From Apteryx mantelli (Eukaryota; Chordata; Aves; Apterygiformes; Apterygidae), in contig NC_089981.1 of the NCBI RefSeq assembly GCF_036417845.1, positions 63,763,268 through 63,827,267 on the forward strand: a stretch of DNA of 64,000 nt, given 5' to 3'. A model generated the notes under the pieces. The model did no database searches and was not told the origin of the DNA. It saw only the letters and a list, made by a program, of their open reading frames with translations. How positions within the stretch are numbered: position 1 is the first letter of the stretch; each line of letters begins with the position of its first letter. A program made the position numbers and the translations under genes. Shown here piece by piece: positions 28,322 through 37,700 of this stretch.

Positions 28322-29046
28322 GACTCTTGGTGGCCAAGGGAGGCAGAGATGTTAGCAATGGCCAAGAGCACTTCTAGCCAAGGGGCTGCAAGATCCATCA
28401 TAAGGCAAACACCTGGTTTCTCTGCCCTGCATCCTCTGAATTGCACACAAAACTGATAAGCATTGCCATTGATCCCTAACTCTCTGATGGGCACAACCTC
28501 CTGCAACAGTCCACGCTACTCGCTTGCAAGAAGGTCCCTTGCTCCCGAGGTTAATGTGTTGCACCCTGGCCCTTCTGGTCCTTACAGACAAAGGCTTCTC
28601 CTGAGAGCCTTAGGCCCTGTAATTAACCCTTGGCCCTTTGGACCAAAAGGAGCTGGAACATGTTGACCTTTGCAACCCACTGGGAAGTTCAGTTAACTTC
28701 AAGGGCTTTTTCTGGGACCGTTAGTTGAGGAAACAAAGAGCTCTGAGAAGTGTTGGAACATTGTCATCAAATTGTTCTGAACGTCTCTATTTTTAGAAGA
28801 AGGGTGAAGGAGAGAAGGGAGCTGAAGACAATGCCTCAGAGCCCCTGTGTATGGGATGGTGGCAGTAGTAACAGGCCTGTCTCAGCAGATGTGTGTCTCG
28901 GGCCCAAGCCTGAAGTAGAAGAGGAAAGGGGCTTTGGGGTGGTGGTAGTGGTGCTTTTTTTAAAAATGAAATGAAGCTCCATTTTCACCACCCCACCCCC
29001 ATGGTCAGAAAATGAGACCCACAGATAGAGCTGAAGATAATGGCAG

Positions 29047-29091
29047 GTTGCCATGGAAATGTGCATTTAGTCTCACTGTTTCCATGGTAAC
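29047..29091. promoter_or_regulatory. Pair of RFX X-box-like sites
   Basis: 29,078-29,091 (GTTTCCATGGTAAC) fits the RFX consensus RYYNYY-N(1-3)-RRNRAC at every position with a 2-nt spacer. 31 bp upstream, 29,047-29,060 (GTTGCCATGGAAAT) matches the first half perfectly and the second half partly. RFX factors bind such sites in enhancers and in promoters of ciliary genes. No promoter or gene is recognisable beside it, so a distal enhancer is the more likely role (inference). Confidence 0.5.
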
Positions 29092-32000
29092 TGAAAGACA
29101 TACCATTCTGTTCCTCTGAAGGATGCCAAAGGTAAATGAGCACTGATTAAAACAGGGGCACAAACTTGGGCTCTAATCAGCCACAAAGACTAGGGCCATA
29201 AACTCTTATTGCTCAAGCAGGAAATATTAAGAGCCATACGAGTGAGCTGAAGGCCAGAGGCAGAAAGCACTACACACAAACTGCTCTCCACAAAGCGAGG
29301 AACAGTGGCCCATCTCACTGCCACACCTGGCTTCAGCTGCCTTACCATGGCATTTCTGTCCATGGCTGTATGCTAAACCCACCTCAAGTTCATGATCTGC
29401 CCTGAGCTGCTTCCTGGGCAGATGTCTGCGCAGATCAAAGCCAGTTGCTGTCCAAACCTGGAAAACACACAGGGCAAACATTTTCCCTAAAACCCAGAAC
29501 AGACAAACTGGACCATTAATTCCATACCTAGTCCCTGGTGGTGTTTGGGCCAATGATTCTTCCTCTTAAATAAAAAAATTGAGAGAAAAAAAAAAACATG
29601 AATGGAATAGTTTGATCTAATACAAGTGGCTGCAGTTTGCTCTTGCCAATGCTCTGTCTCCTTGAATCATGGTTCTCTCCACACTACTGACAACCATATT
29701 GAACAAAGCATCATGCAAGGTTATCCCTCTCTCTGCCACCAATCTCTCATGCAGCTATGGCCTTTTCCAGAGCAGATGGTGAACAGTGAGTGAGAGCATC
29801 TGCTGGTATGCCTGAAAGAACAAACGAAAAGAATGGAGCATTAAAATCATGCATCTCCAAATACACCTTCCGCTGAGGAACGTGACTGCCGCATTTGCTA
29901 GTGGAGACAACTTAGAGCATGCAGTTCCGTCCTCAAGCAAGTGTTGTAGTAACTCATTCTGGAAATATAGTATGCTTGTCTCAGCATGTCTGAATTCAAT
30001 AAATTCCCTTGGCCAGTCCCAGCTAAGGGTGTGAATAGTTTAGTGGGTTTTATACCACTCCATTTTGTACTTTTAGCTGCCAGTGGATGTTCAAAGTGCT
30101 CCAAGGTTAAAGACAGGCTTGATGTGAAAGCAGTTGCTTTTACGGTGTGGGATATGGACAATAGAAACCTTTTATGCACTTCTACTCTTCTGTTATCACT
30201 TCTTCCACCATTCAATGATTGTGCTGAATTCAGGCAAGCCCTAAGAAAGCAGGAAATTATACCACTGCACTGGGAAAGGAGAAGCCCAGCTGGGTGTTAT
30301 CTGCAGGGTATTGGCTCCTCACCCCCCAGCTGTCTCTTTAACTCACCTAGCACATACAGATGTTGAATATCACAAGGAAGAAGATTGAACTTAGTGAGAC
30401 TTTGCAGATGGGAATTTTGGGGTCAGAGGGCCAGTTGCCCCCATAACAGCCACCTAGGTTTGCCCCTGTCACAACCACTTTGTAGCAAGCAATGCTACAC
30501 AAAAGTCCACTGAGGTGAGGATGGTCTTCTAATGCATATCCCTAAACCATGAGAAAAGAGACATGACAGAAAAAGCTGCCATTTTTCTAACACTGCCTGG
30601 CTTGAAGCCTGGAAGAGGGAAAGGTTACCCACTGCAGACAGATGACAGTAGATACCTATTTTCAAGAGCAGAGTCAGAGTCATAGGTTGAGATGTGCCAG
30701 CCATCTACTAACAAGTCCCTGCAGAGCTCCAACAAGCCCTCACCAGAGAAAGGATTTCTATTCCATCCTCCTCTACCCGCCTGCCAGTCACATTGATTAT
30801 TGTGCCCTTTTCCCTTGAAGTTTTATCTTAACGTAGGCTTCCATAAATATCTTTCTTGATCATTCATTCCTTGTCAGGTGGGTGATCTGAGAGAATCCTC
30901 CTTCTTCATGTGGGAGCAGAGAAAGATTTTCCACTGCAGTTTCTCAGTTGCAATGAAGCAAAGGCTTTGTATTGCTCTGTACTCCTGCTGTGTTCTCAGT
31001 ATGAGGGCTCTGACCTGTCCCCATGCTCCAGACATCTCACAGATGTGCCTTGGCAGTCCCTCACAGTCCAGACAGAACTGAACCCCCAGTATAATCCTCT
31101 ACACCTTTTTCTTCACACCACTGGTCTTGCTCCACAGCCTACAAAATGGTGCCATCTTTACCCCCTAAGGCTAGTCAGTGTACAAACTCTGTTTTTTTTT
31201 TCCCTTCTGTAACAGCCAGAATCTAGCCCTTTATCTACACGAAAATTCACCAAGGTCACCTTCACTCCACTCTGCTAAAGCAAGCCCCTCTTTCCTGACT
31301 TTCTAGACATGGACTGAAGTTTCCAGTCTCTGAGGAACTGCCTTAAAAAAAAGTGCCAGGAGGGTTCTGGAGGCTGACAGACAGCCCTTTGCATCTGTTC
31401 CCTACTGGGAACTGTAAGACTAGTAGTTTTGGCCAGCAGATTATAACTCCCTGCTCACAGGTAGCAGGACTGGGAGGCAAAGAATAGTACATTGTACAGC
31501 TGGAGCTTCTCCAGCTCTAAGTAGTTTCTCTGATCTAAAGAGAACCACAGTGCTGTGATGCCAGGTGAATTCAGCTCCAGCCTGCCTCCTAAACAGACAA
31601 CTGCAAGGCAACTTTTGCTCTTGCCTGGGTCTTGTAAGGAGCACATCCCACCACACTCCCGCCTCAAGTGTAAATGTCTTTACATTCCCAGCACTAACTC
31701 CTGAGGAGTAAGGGGTCCACCTAGTGCAGTTAGAGCAGTACTGCCAGAGCTGCAGGCAGAGCAAGCCATACATGTGAGCTTCTTCTGTGAGCACAGCAAC
31801 ACTCAAAGCCTCCACTCCTATATAGTCCCTGGGAGGGAGGAGGGAAATTCTCTGAAGGAGGAGGCACTTCCATGAGGACAGCACTTGCTTGACATATTTC
31901 ATCAGCGGAGAGTGACTAAAGGCAGGCAGCACCTGTTCAGGTTGAACAGACACAGCACATTTACTAAAAAGACTAACCCAACATGAAGGCTGCATGCTTA

Positions 32001-32448
32001 AAAACCTGCTGAAGGCAGGTTTCATTTAGGGAAAAAGTCTTGGACATTGCTGGTTTGCTACCTCCCTGCTACTGCTGCACTTTCATTTCCCATAAAAGAT
32101 GCCAAAAGAGACTTAACCATGGTCAAGCTGTATGAACCAGATCAGGAACGAGAATCTGTATTTCCTGGTTCAGAAAGCAATTCCTCCTGCCATCTTTCAC
32201 TGCTGGAATAGATTAGTCTGAAAATGACTCTAAACAACTAACTCAAAATGACAGTGCAAGATGGGTCTTGAGGACCCTTAAGTAGTTCCCCAGATCCTCC
32301 TCTACATGCATCACCTAAACTTGCCTTCCTCCTGGCAGGAGGAGACAGCAGACACACTATGAAACCTGAGAGTTTGAATGACTTTTGAAATTCCAAGTTA
32401 GGCTTAAGAACAGCCTAAAGTAGCACTGTGGGGGATGAAGGAAGAGGG

Positions 32449-32469
32449 GTGTGTGTGTGTGTGTGTGTT
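32449..32469. repeat. GT microsatellite
   Basis: About ten uninterrupted GT units. Confidence 0.85.
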
Positions 32470-32817
32470 ACACATGCACTCTTTTTTTCTCGGTAGAAAA
32501 AAAAGAAATAAGCTATTAATTCTTCCTACCTCAATCTTCTAATTTTTTTACTTATAACAAATAAAAGCATTCATTCCAGGGACTGGCAGAACAGCAAAAC
32601 TACTGCACATTCCTGGGACCTGGACAAATCTGTTGTGTGTTAAGAGATTCAGTGAAGCAGCTAGGAAAGTTCACAGTGAGTTGGAAAGTGGAAAGCTGAC
32701 AATACTGGGAGGTCTAAGGGAGAGATACTCAGAGTCCCATTCATCTAAAAAAACAAGGGCTAAGCCACAGTACCCCTATGTAGAAATGTGTGAACAATAC
32801 CAAACATGTTTGAAGAC

Positions 32818-32840
32818 TTTTTTTTTTTTTTTTTTTTTTT
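32818..32840. repeat. Homopolymer, 23 T, downstream of ISCA2
   Basis: This is an A23 tract on the ISCA2 sense strand, about 350 nt past its stop codon, followed by a short CA/TA-rich stretch. It may lie in the 3' untranslated region or just beyond it. No AATAAA precedes it on the minus strand. Confidence 0.75.
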
Positions 32841-33188
32841 AGTAAGAGCTTTCAATAACACACACATATATACAGCCAGCTCTTGCAGAGACAAGTGGTT
32901 CCACATTCAGGACAGGGTAGGGGAGTCAGCACCACCTGGCAGGTGGTTCACAAGGCACAGAAGACGCTCCTGTGTGCACGCTCACAGCTACTTCATGTTT
33001 CTGAAGAGGAGGCCAACAGGTCTTTTGGGGTAAGCTCAGGGCAGACACACACAGCTGGAGTTATCTGCAGCAGCCTGTGTTACAGGGTGAGGGAGATGAG
33101 AAGGAGCAGCTGGGAAAAGAACTAGTGAAACTCCTCCGGGGGTTGCTGGGCAGGGTCTGCAGACAGTATCCATGAGCAGGAAGTCCAG

Positions 33189-33363
33189 TTACAATTTGAC
33201 AGAGAAGGAAGTCCCACACGAGCAACCCTTCTCGGCCTGGGGGTTGCTCACCACCTGGAACGAGCTGCGAATCAGCTCCTGGCTGAAGTCCACCATGGAG
33301 CCTTTCACAAAGGCCAGACTGTCCACGTCCACGACCACGCGGGCACCCCCTTGTTCAAATACC
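33189..33363 (-). CDS. ISCA2: ISCA2 coding exon 4
   Basis: The acceptor is CTGCAG|G. The exon encodes residues 114-171 with the C-terminal Cys-x-Cys pair, and the stop TAA is at 33,189-33,191. Confidence 0.95.
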
Positions 33364-34188
33364 CTGCAGAAAAGCAGCATATTTAAACCATCAACTGTGC
33401 TGCCTGCCGATCCCACTGCAAAGCACAACCTGAGCGCTGTCTTGCCTCGCATGCTTCCCCCCTTCAACTCAAGGTGCTGGCACACTGCGCACACCCTTCC
33501 CGTCACCTCTGTGGAGAGCGGTCGCGCCTGACCAGCGCCACCCGTTTGTCCTTGCCTGTCGTCGGGATTGATAACTGTGTCCAGGGAAAACTTGTACTGG
33601 AACCCAGAGCAGCCGCCTCCTTCCACCTGCAGCCGCAGGAACTCGGGGCCCTCCGCGATCTCCAGCAGCCTCTGCAAGGCAGGAGACGGGGGTGGCAGCA
33701 GCGCCGCACGACCGGGGAAGCACTTAACCCCCCCCGCCTCCCCGGGGAGCTCAGCGCCGCCAAGCGAAGCCCCGGCCGCGCCGCCGGCGCTACCTTCACG
33801 CAGCTGCCGCTGAGGTAGACGCGTCCCTCGCCGGGCTCACTCTCCGTCTGCCCCGGCCGCGACGAGGAGGAGGAGAAGGAGGAGAAGGAGGAGGAGGAGG
33901 CCCGGCGCGGCGGGCCGCCGGGCAGCGCTATCCCTCGGCGCAGCGGAGCCGGGCGGCAGCTGCCTCGGGAGAGGAGGGGAGGGGAGGGCGAGCCTTGGCG
34001 GGCGCCGCCGCACAGGCCGCCCCAACGGGGAGGCGCCCCCGCCCGGCCCCCAACCCCCATGCCGCGGCGGGCGGCGGGCAGCGCCCGGCCCGGCCCGGCC
34101 CCGCCCAGCCCCGCGCCCGGCCCCGCTACCTCGCCCGGCTGTCCAGCGCCAGCCACCACAGCCGCCACAGCGGCCCCGCCGCCGCCAT
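33189..34188 (-). CDS. ISCA2: ISCA2, mitochondrial iron-sulfur cluster assembly protein
   Basis: The four coding exons are 34,130-34,188, 33,794-33,959, 33,556-33,671 and 33,189-33,363, joining in frame to 171 codons. A-type ISC proteins act in the mitochondrial matrix with ISCA1 and IBA57 in late 4Fe-4S cluster assembly, supplying lipoyl synthase and aconitase. The core from about residue 65 to 171 matches human ISCA2 nearly residue for residue, including the three invariant cysteines seen as C96 (in GGGCSG) and C161/C163 (in GCSCG). The N-terminus starts MAAAGPLW, like human MAAAW, and is Arg-rich with almost no acidic residues (presequence-like). It is followed by a Ser/Phe low-complexity run at residues 41-53. 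The protein is somewhat longer than the human one (154 residues, from memory) because of that N-terminal part. The last intron has a GC donor. The promoter is a CpG island. No convincing poly(A) signal was found downstream. Confidence 0.95.
33556..33671 (-). CDS. ISCA2: ISCA2 coding exon 3
   Basis: It encodes residues 76-113 with the first cluster-binding cysteine (C96) and ends after VINPDD plus AG. The donor reads AG|GCAAGG, the GC-type donor consensus, instead of GT. Confidence 0.93.
33794..33959 (-). CDS. ISCA2: ISCA2 coding exon 2
   Basis: The acceptor lies after a C/T-rich tract ending GAGGCAG. The exon encodes residues 20-75, ending at SCVK as in the human family member, with donor GTAGCG. 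It contains the Ser-rich run. Confidence 0.8.
34130..34188 (-). CDS. ISCA2: ISCA2 coding exon 1
   Basis: The start codon is at 34,186-34,188. The exon encodes the first 19 residues plus two bases, and the donor GTAGCG follows. This start was chosen because it matches the human N-terminus and gives an in-frame junction to exon 2. Longer upstream frames do not resemble ISCA2. Confidence 0.8.
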
Positions 34189-34256
34189 CGCGCCCCCGCG
34201 CCCGCCCCCGCACGGCCATTGGCTGCCCGGCACCGCCTCTTCCGGCGCGGGCCGCC

Positions 34257-34589
34257 ATGACAACTACCGAGGCGGAAGCGCGAAGGAGGCGGCTGTTGCT
34301 AGGTAACGCGCTGCCCGCCCAGCCCACCGGGGCTGGCGGCGAGGCCGGAAGGGGCGCGGGGCTGCGGGCGGCCGCGGGGCCTGGCGGGAGGCCTCCTCGC
34401 CCTCGGTGCCGGCGGCGGCCGGCGCGGCCAGGCCTCCCTGCGTGCGCCGGGGCGGCGGCGCCCGCGGGGCACCGCCACCGACGCAGGGCGTCGCGGCCAG
34501 CGCAGGCCTGGCGCCGGGCTGTGATCCGCAGGGCAGCGGGCACCGCGCGCCGTGGCGCAGCGGCCAGCCGGCCGCAAGGAATAGGGTGA
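34257..34589 (+). other. Small open frame divergent from ISCA2, doubtful
   Basis: An ATG in a strong Kozak setting (GCCGCCATGA) at 34,257 opens a frame of about 110 codons rich in Arg, Ala, Pro and Gly. The composition is what any GC-rich island gives, and no homologous protein was recognised. A possible first exon ending at a GT near 34,302 cannot be excluded. Confidence 0.12.
34295..34307. promoter_or_regulatory. RFX X-box in the ISCA2 promoter
   Basis: GTTGCTAGGTAAC fits the RFX consensus RYYNYY-N-RRNRAC at every position with a 1-nt spacer, about 107 bp upstream of the ISCA2 start codon. X-boxes at such distances are typical of RFX-controlled (often ciliary) promoters. ISCA2 is not a known ciliary gene, so the site may serve a divergent transcript. 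Confidence 0.55.
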
Positions 34590-34749
34590 AACTAAGCAGA
34601 CAGGAACCCGCCGGCTGACGCTAGCCGGGCTGATGTAACGGCTGTGCTGGCTGCTGCCTGGGATGACGGCTCCCCCGGCACTGCCGGGGAGGAGGCTGGG
34701 GGACGGGGAGGGCCGCCATCAAACAGTCCCTTTACTGCGCTTTTGGTAA

Positions 34750-37700
34750 GTGTGCCCTGAGAAGAAATGTCCTACGCACTCTTAGCCCTCACCCACCAAC
34801 ACTGAGCAGAGGAAGCACAGCTCTGAGCTTCTTATTAATATCTTGGGCAAGTGCTATAACAGTTCTGAAAATCCAGTGAGAACACTGAAAACCAGCCCCA
34901 AACAATTGCTTCTTTTATTAGAATCATATACAGCGTGGGCCATTTCTTAGGCTCAGCTTGTATTTTCTTTCTTCAGCAAATGTGCATCCTGTGCTGTGGT
35001 TTAAAACAACCCTCCTCTCACCTTTCACCTCTTCCAGGCAATGAATGACTCAAATATAGCATGATTTTGACATAGCTTTGTCAGCGCAGTTAGGATGCCT
35101 TGGGTTGGGGAACAGGCCATGGCAAAAAGCACAGAACTTGTACTTGTCCTTGAAAGCATTTGCTTTCAAAACTAGCAAAGAAAAATAACTTAGTAAATAA
35201 TACAGAGGTTTTCAACAGAGTGTGTTTGCATTGGAATTAGCTGTTATGATTATTTATACTGAGTAGTACCCAGAGACCCTGATATGGATCAAGATCCTCT
35301 TTTAGGGGGAATTACACAAACAGAAGAATAAACACAAGGTCTGTTCTGAAGGATTTTTTAGGATTTTTCTGTTTTGTTTTCTTTTATCAGGCAGGGTCTA
35401 AGCCCAGAAATCCCCAGAGAGGTCAGTTTTCCTTTAGATGAGTATTTATGACTCTGATACTGCAAACACAGACATACACGTGCTTTGCTTTATGCATACC
35501 TCTGCAATTCCACCTTGTCCTCCCTTCTTGCTCATCGCTTCTCTTCTGTGAGAACAGGATGCAACAGGATTGGGCAGATCTGGATTCTTAATTTCAGCTA
35601 TGGGTGTCTAAGGCACATTTCTCAGACACAATCCACACGGTTTCACCTTTTTCTTGGAGTATAGAGTCTTCGCTAGTATCAGTGCCTCAAATCTCCCAAG
35701 CCCCCAGCTGTTCATATCCACTCCCTCATATTCTAAATTCTGTAGGTGTTTAATGACTTTTCATTAACTTTTCAGGGTCAAAATGGAAAGCAAGCAAGGA
35801 ACTCAAGCTTAATAAAAGGTTATGTGTTTTGTTAAAGGTATTTTTCCTCTTGAAAAACTTGCAACTAGAGATTTACACTGGTGAATCTTCTCTTACCTGG
35901 CTGAGTCCTGAACTTGCCTGGCAGCCTTGAGCTGAGCAGCTCTACTTAATTTCTCTCTCTTAAGCCTGATTTGGCATGTGACAGTGGTCTGGCCTGTTGC
36001 TCAAAGAAGTGCCCACATTTAAAAGAGTCTTTATCTCTTTCTTCCTCATGTGCTTCTGTTGGAGGAATTCCAGGCTGCAATCCTGTCTCCCCACCTTTTA
36101 TTCAGGTTTGTGGAGAGTCACACAGTAGCATGACTGAGGAAAACCAGTCATCCCAGCATGAGGGAGTCACTTAAAGTCAGTGGACCTAGCGACTCTCTGA
36201 CTGTTAGCTTTCTCACACATCTCAGTCTGAGCAAAGCCATATCTAGAAGAGGCTGACCTCCCCGCAGCCCAGCAAAGGCAAAGTAGGTGCTTAAATCCAA
36301 GATGAGAGCTACTTTACAAAATTGCTGCCATTAAACATGGAGTGGCACTTTGATGCAGAGACCTCTAGTCTCCTGCAAGTAGAAGTATTTCTTTTGGCAT
36401 GTGCATAGATATTAAGCACATGGTTAAGTGACTGCAGTAGTAAACACATAGTTTCATCTTATGTATATAAATCCTAAAAGGCTCATTCCTGCAGTTCAGT
36501 GGTGAATGTGGCTGCCAGGCTGAGAAGGAGCCAGTAAAAGAAATACAGCCATGTGTGTTTGCTTTATTTATGCCACACTGAAGAGGTAAATATAGACTGG
36601 CCTTGGCAGTTTACTTTCTCTTGTCTGTGGGTTCACTCTAACAGTGTTATAATAAAACTGTTAAAGTATCACAGGCAGGGTCCCAGAGGAGCTGTTGTTA
36701 ATCCAGTTATCTGCAACGCTTGATGAATCCTCAAACCAGGCATATTGGAACACTTGATATATTAAAAACATGTCTGGGGGTTTCTCAAGTTATTATCTAA
36801 GTGGTATCCCAAAAGCAAATACCTTTGGAGGAGTGAATCAGGAACTCCTGGGAGAAGAGGGGGAAGAATCATGCCCACATTCCATATTGCACAGACTTTC
36901 ATTCTCTCTCCTACAGAGCATATTAGACTCATCACCAGTGCTGCGGTTCACTGCACTGTGACTGCATTTACTGGAAACAGGTTTTAGGGGGTTGATATAG
37001 CCCCCAAAATAAAGACACACTTACTTTCTGATTGCTTTCAGTTTTAGTAGGGTTAGGTGTTAGAAATGTGACAAAGTATCTTCGAGGCATTTCTGGATGT
37101 TGCTCAGATAGTTACTGCAGACTGAGAGAATGAGAAACAGGCCAGCTGGCCTCAGTCAGAACTAATTTAATGTAATTAATGATCCACCACTCTGATGAGT
37201 CACTCAGGTGCTGGGGGGAAATTTTCTGAGTGGCTAGTAGAGGTGAGTGTAGCTAAGGAGAAAAGCTATTTCTTTGTTCCTCTGTTATTAATGACTATTT
37301 TTTCCTTCTGCCAGCTACATAGTATGCTGTTGTTTTTCTCTCCCTGGGGTTATGGTCTAAGTTTTCTTCCTTCCTACACTGAGACTTTGTTGGTCTTGTG
37401 GTTTCTGATAGCTTGATATAATCTGTTTTGGGGTTTGGTCTGTGCTTTGTTTTCCCCTTCTTATTCTAATCTGTGAGCTCTCTGCTTGGGGAGTTTCTTT
37501 AGCTCTGTTTCAGCTCACTCTATTGAAGAGATCTGTCTCTGAGCTGAATTCTGTAGATATTTTGCTCTCTTCTTCTTGCTATGTGTGTGTTTAAAGCATC
37601 TTGTACCTGTTGCAGTGGAAAAACTGAGCTTATTTCAGTGATTCAGATACTGGTGATAATCTCTGGCACAGAGGTGAATGTAAAGGGTGGCTTGTGATCT

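Larger units (their letters stand above)
15545..33188. other. Intergenic, no gene recognised
   Basis: No exon of a recognisable family was found on either strand. I looked for the conserved membrane-segment region of SYNDIG1L, the human neighbour of NPC2, and did not see it. Contents noticed: an 11-C run at 21,262, a 23-T run at 28,299, paired RFX-like sites at 29,047, a GT microsatellite at 32,449 and a 23-T run at 32,818. The part just below 33,189 should include the ISCA2 3' untranslated region. Confidence 0.45.
33690..34720. promoter_or_regulatory. CpG island and promoter of ISCA2
   Basis: Very high G+C and CpG density covers the first two ISCA2 exons and about 500 bp upstream of its start codon. 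An inverted CCAAT box (ATTGG, 34,218-34,222), ETS-like GGAA cores near 34,240 and 34,273, and an X-box (34,295-34,307) lie just upstream. The composition is symmetrical and could drive transcription both ways. Confidence 0.8.

Noticed and set aside
15545-33188. Search for SYNDIG1L or VRTN, human neighbours of NPC2
   Set aside because: No stretch encoding the conserved SYNDIG1L membrane region or Vertnin was recognised on either strand. I cannot exclude divergent exons without a search tool.
33503-34543. 346-codon minus-strand frame as a single-exon ISCA2
   Set aside because: It reads through two introns. The spliced model gives exact phase agreement and the human-like N-terminus, while the extra sequence is GC-island composition.
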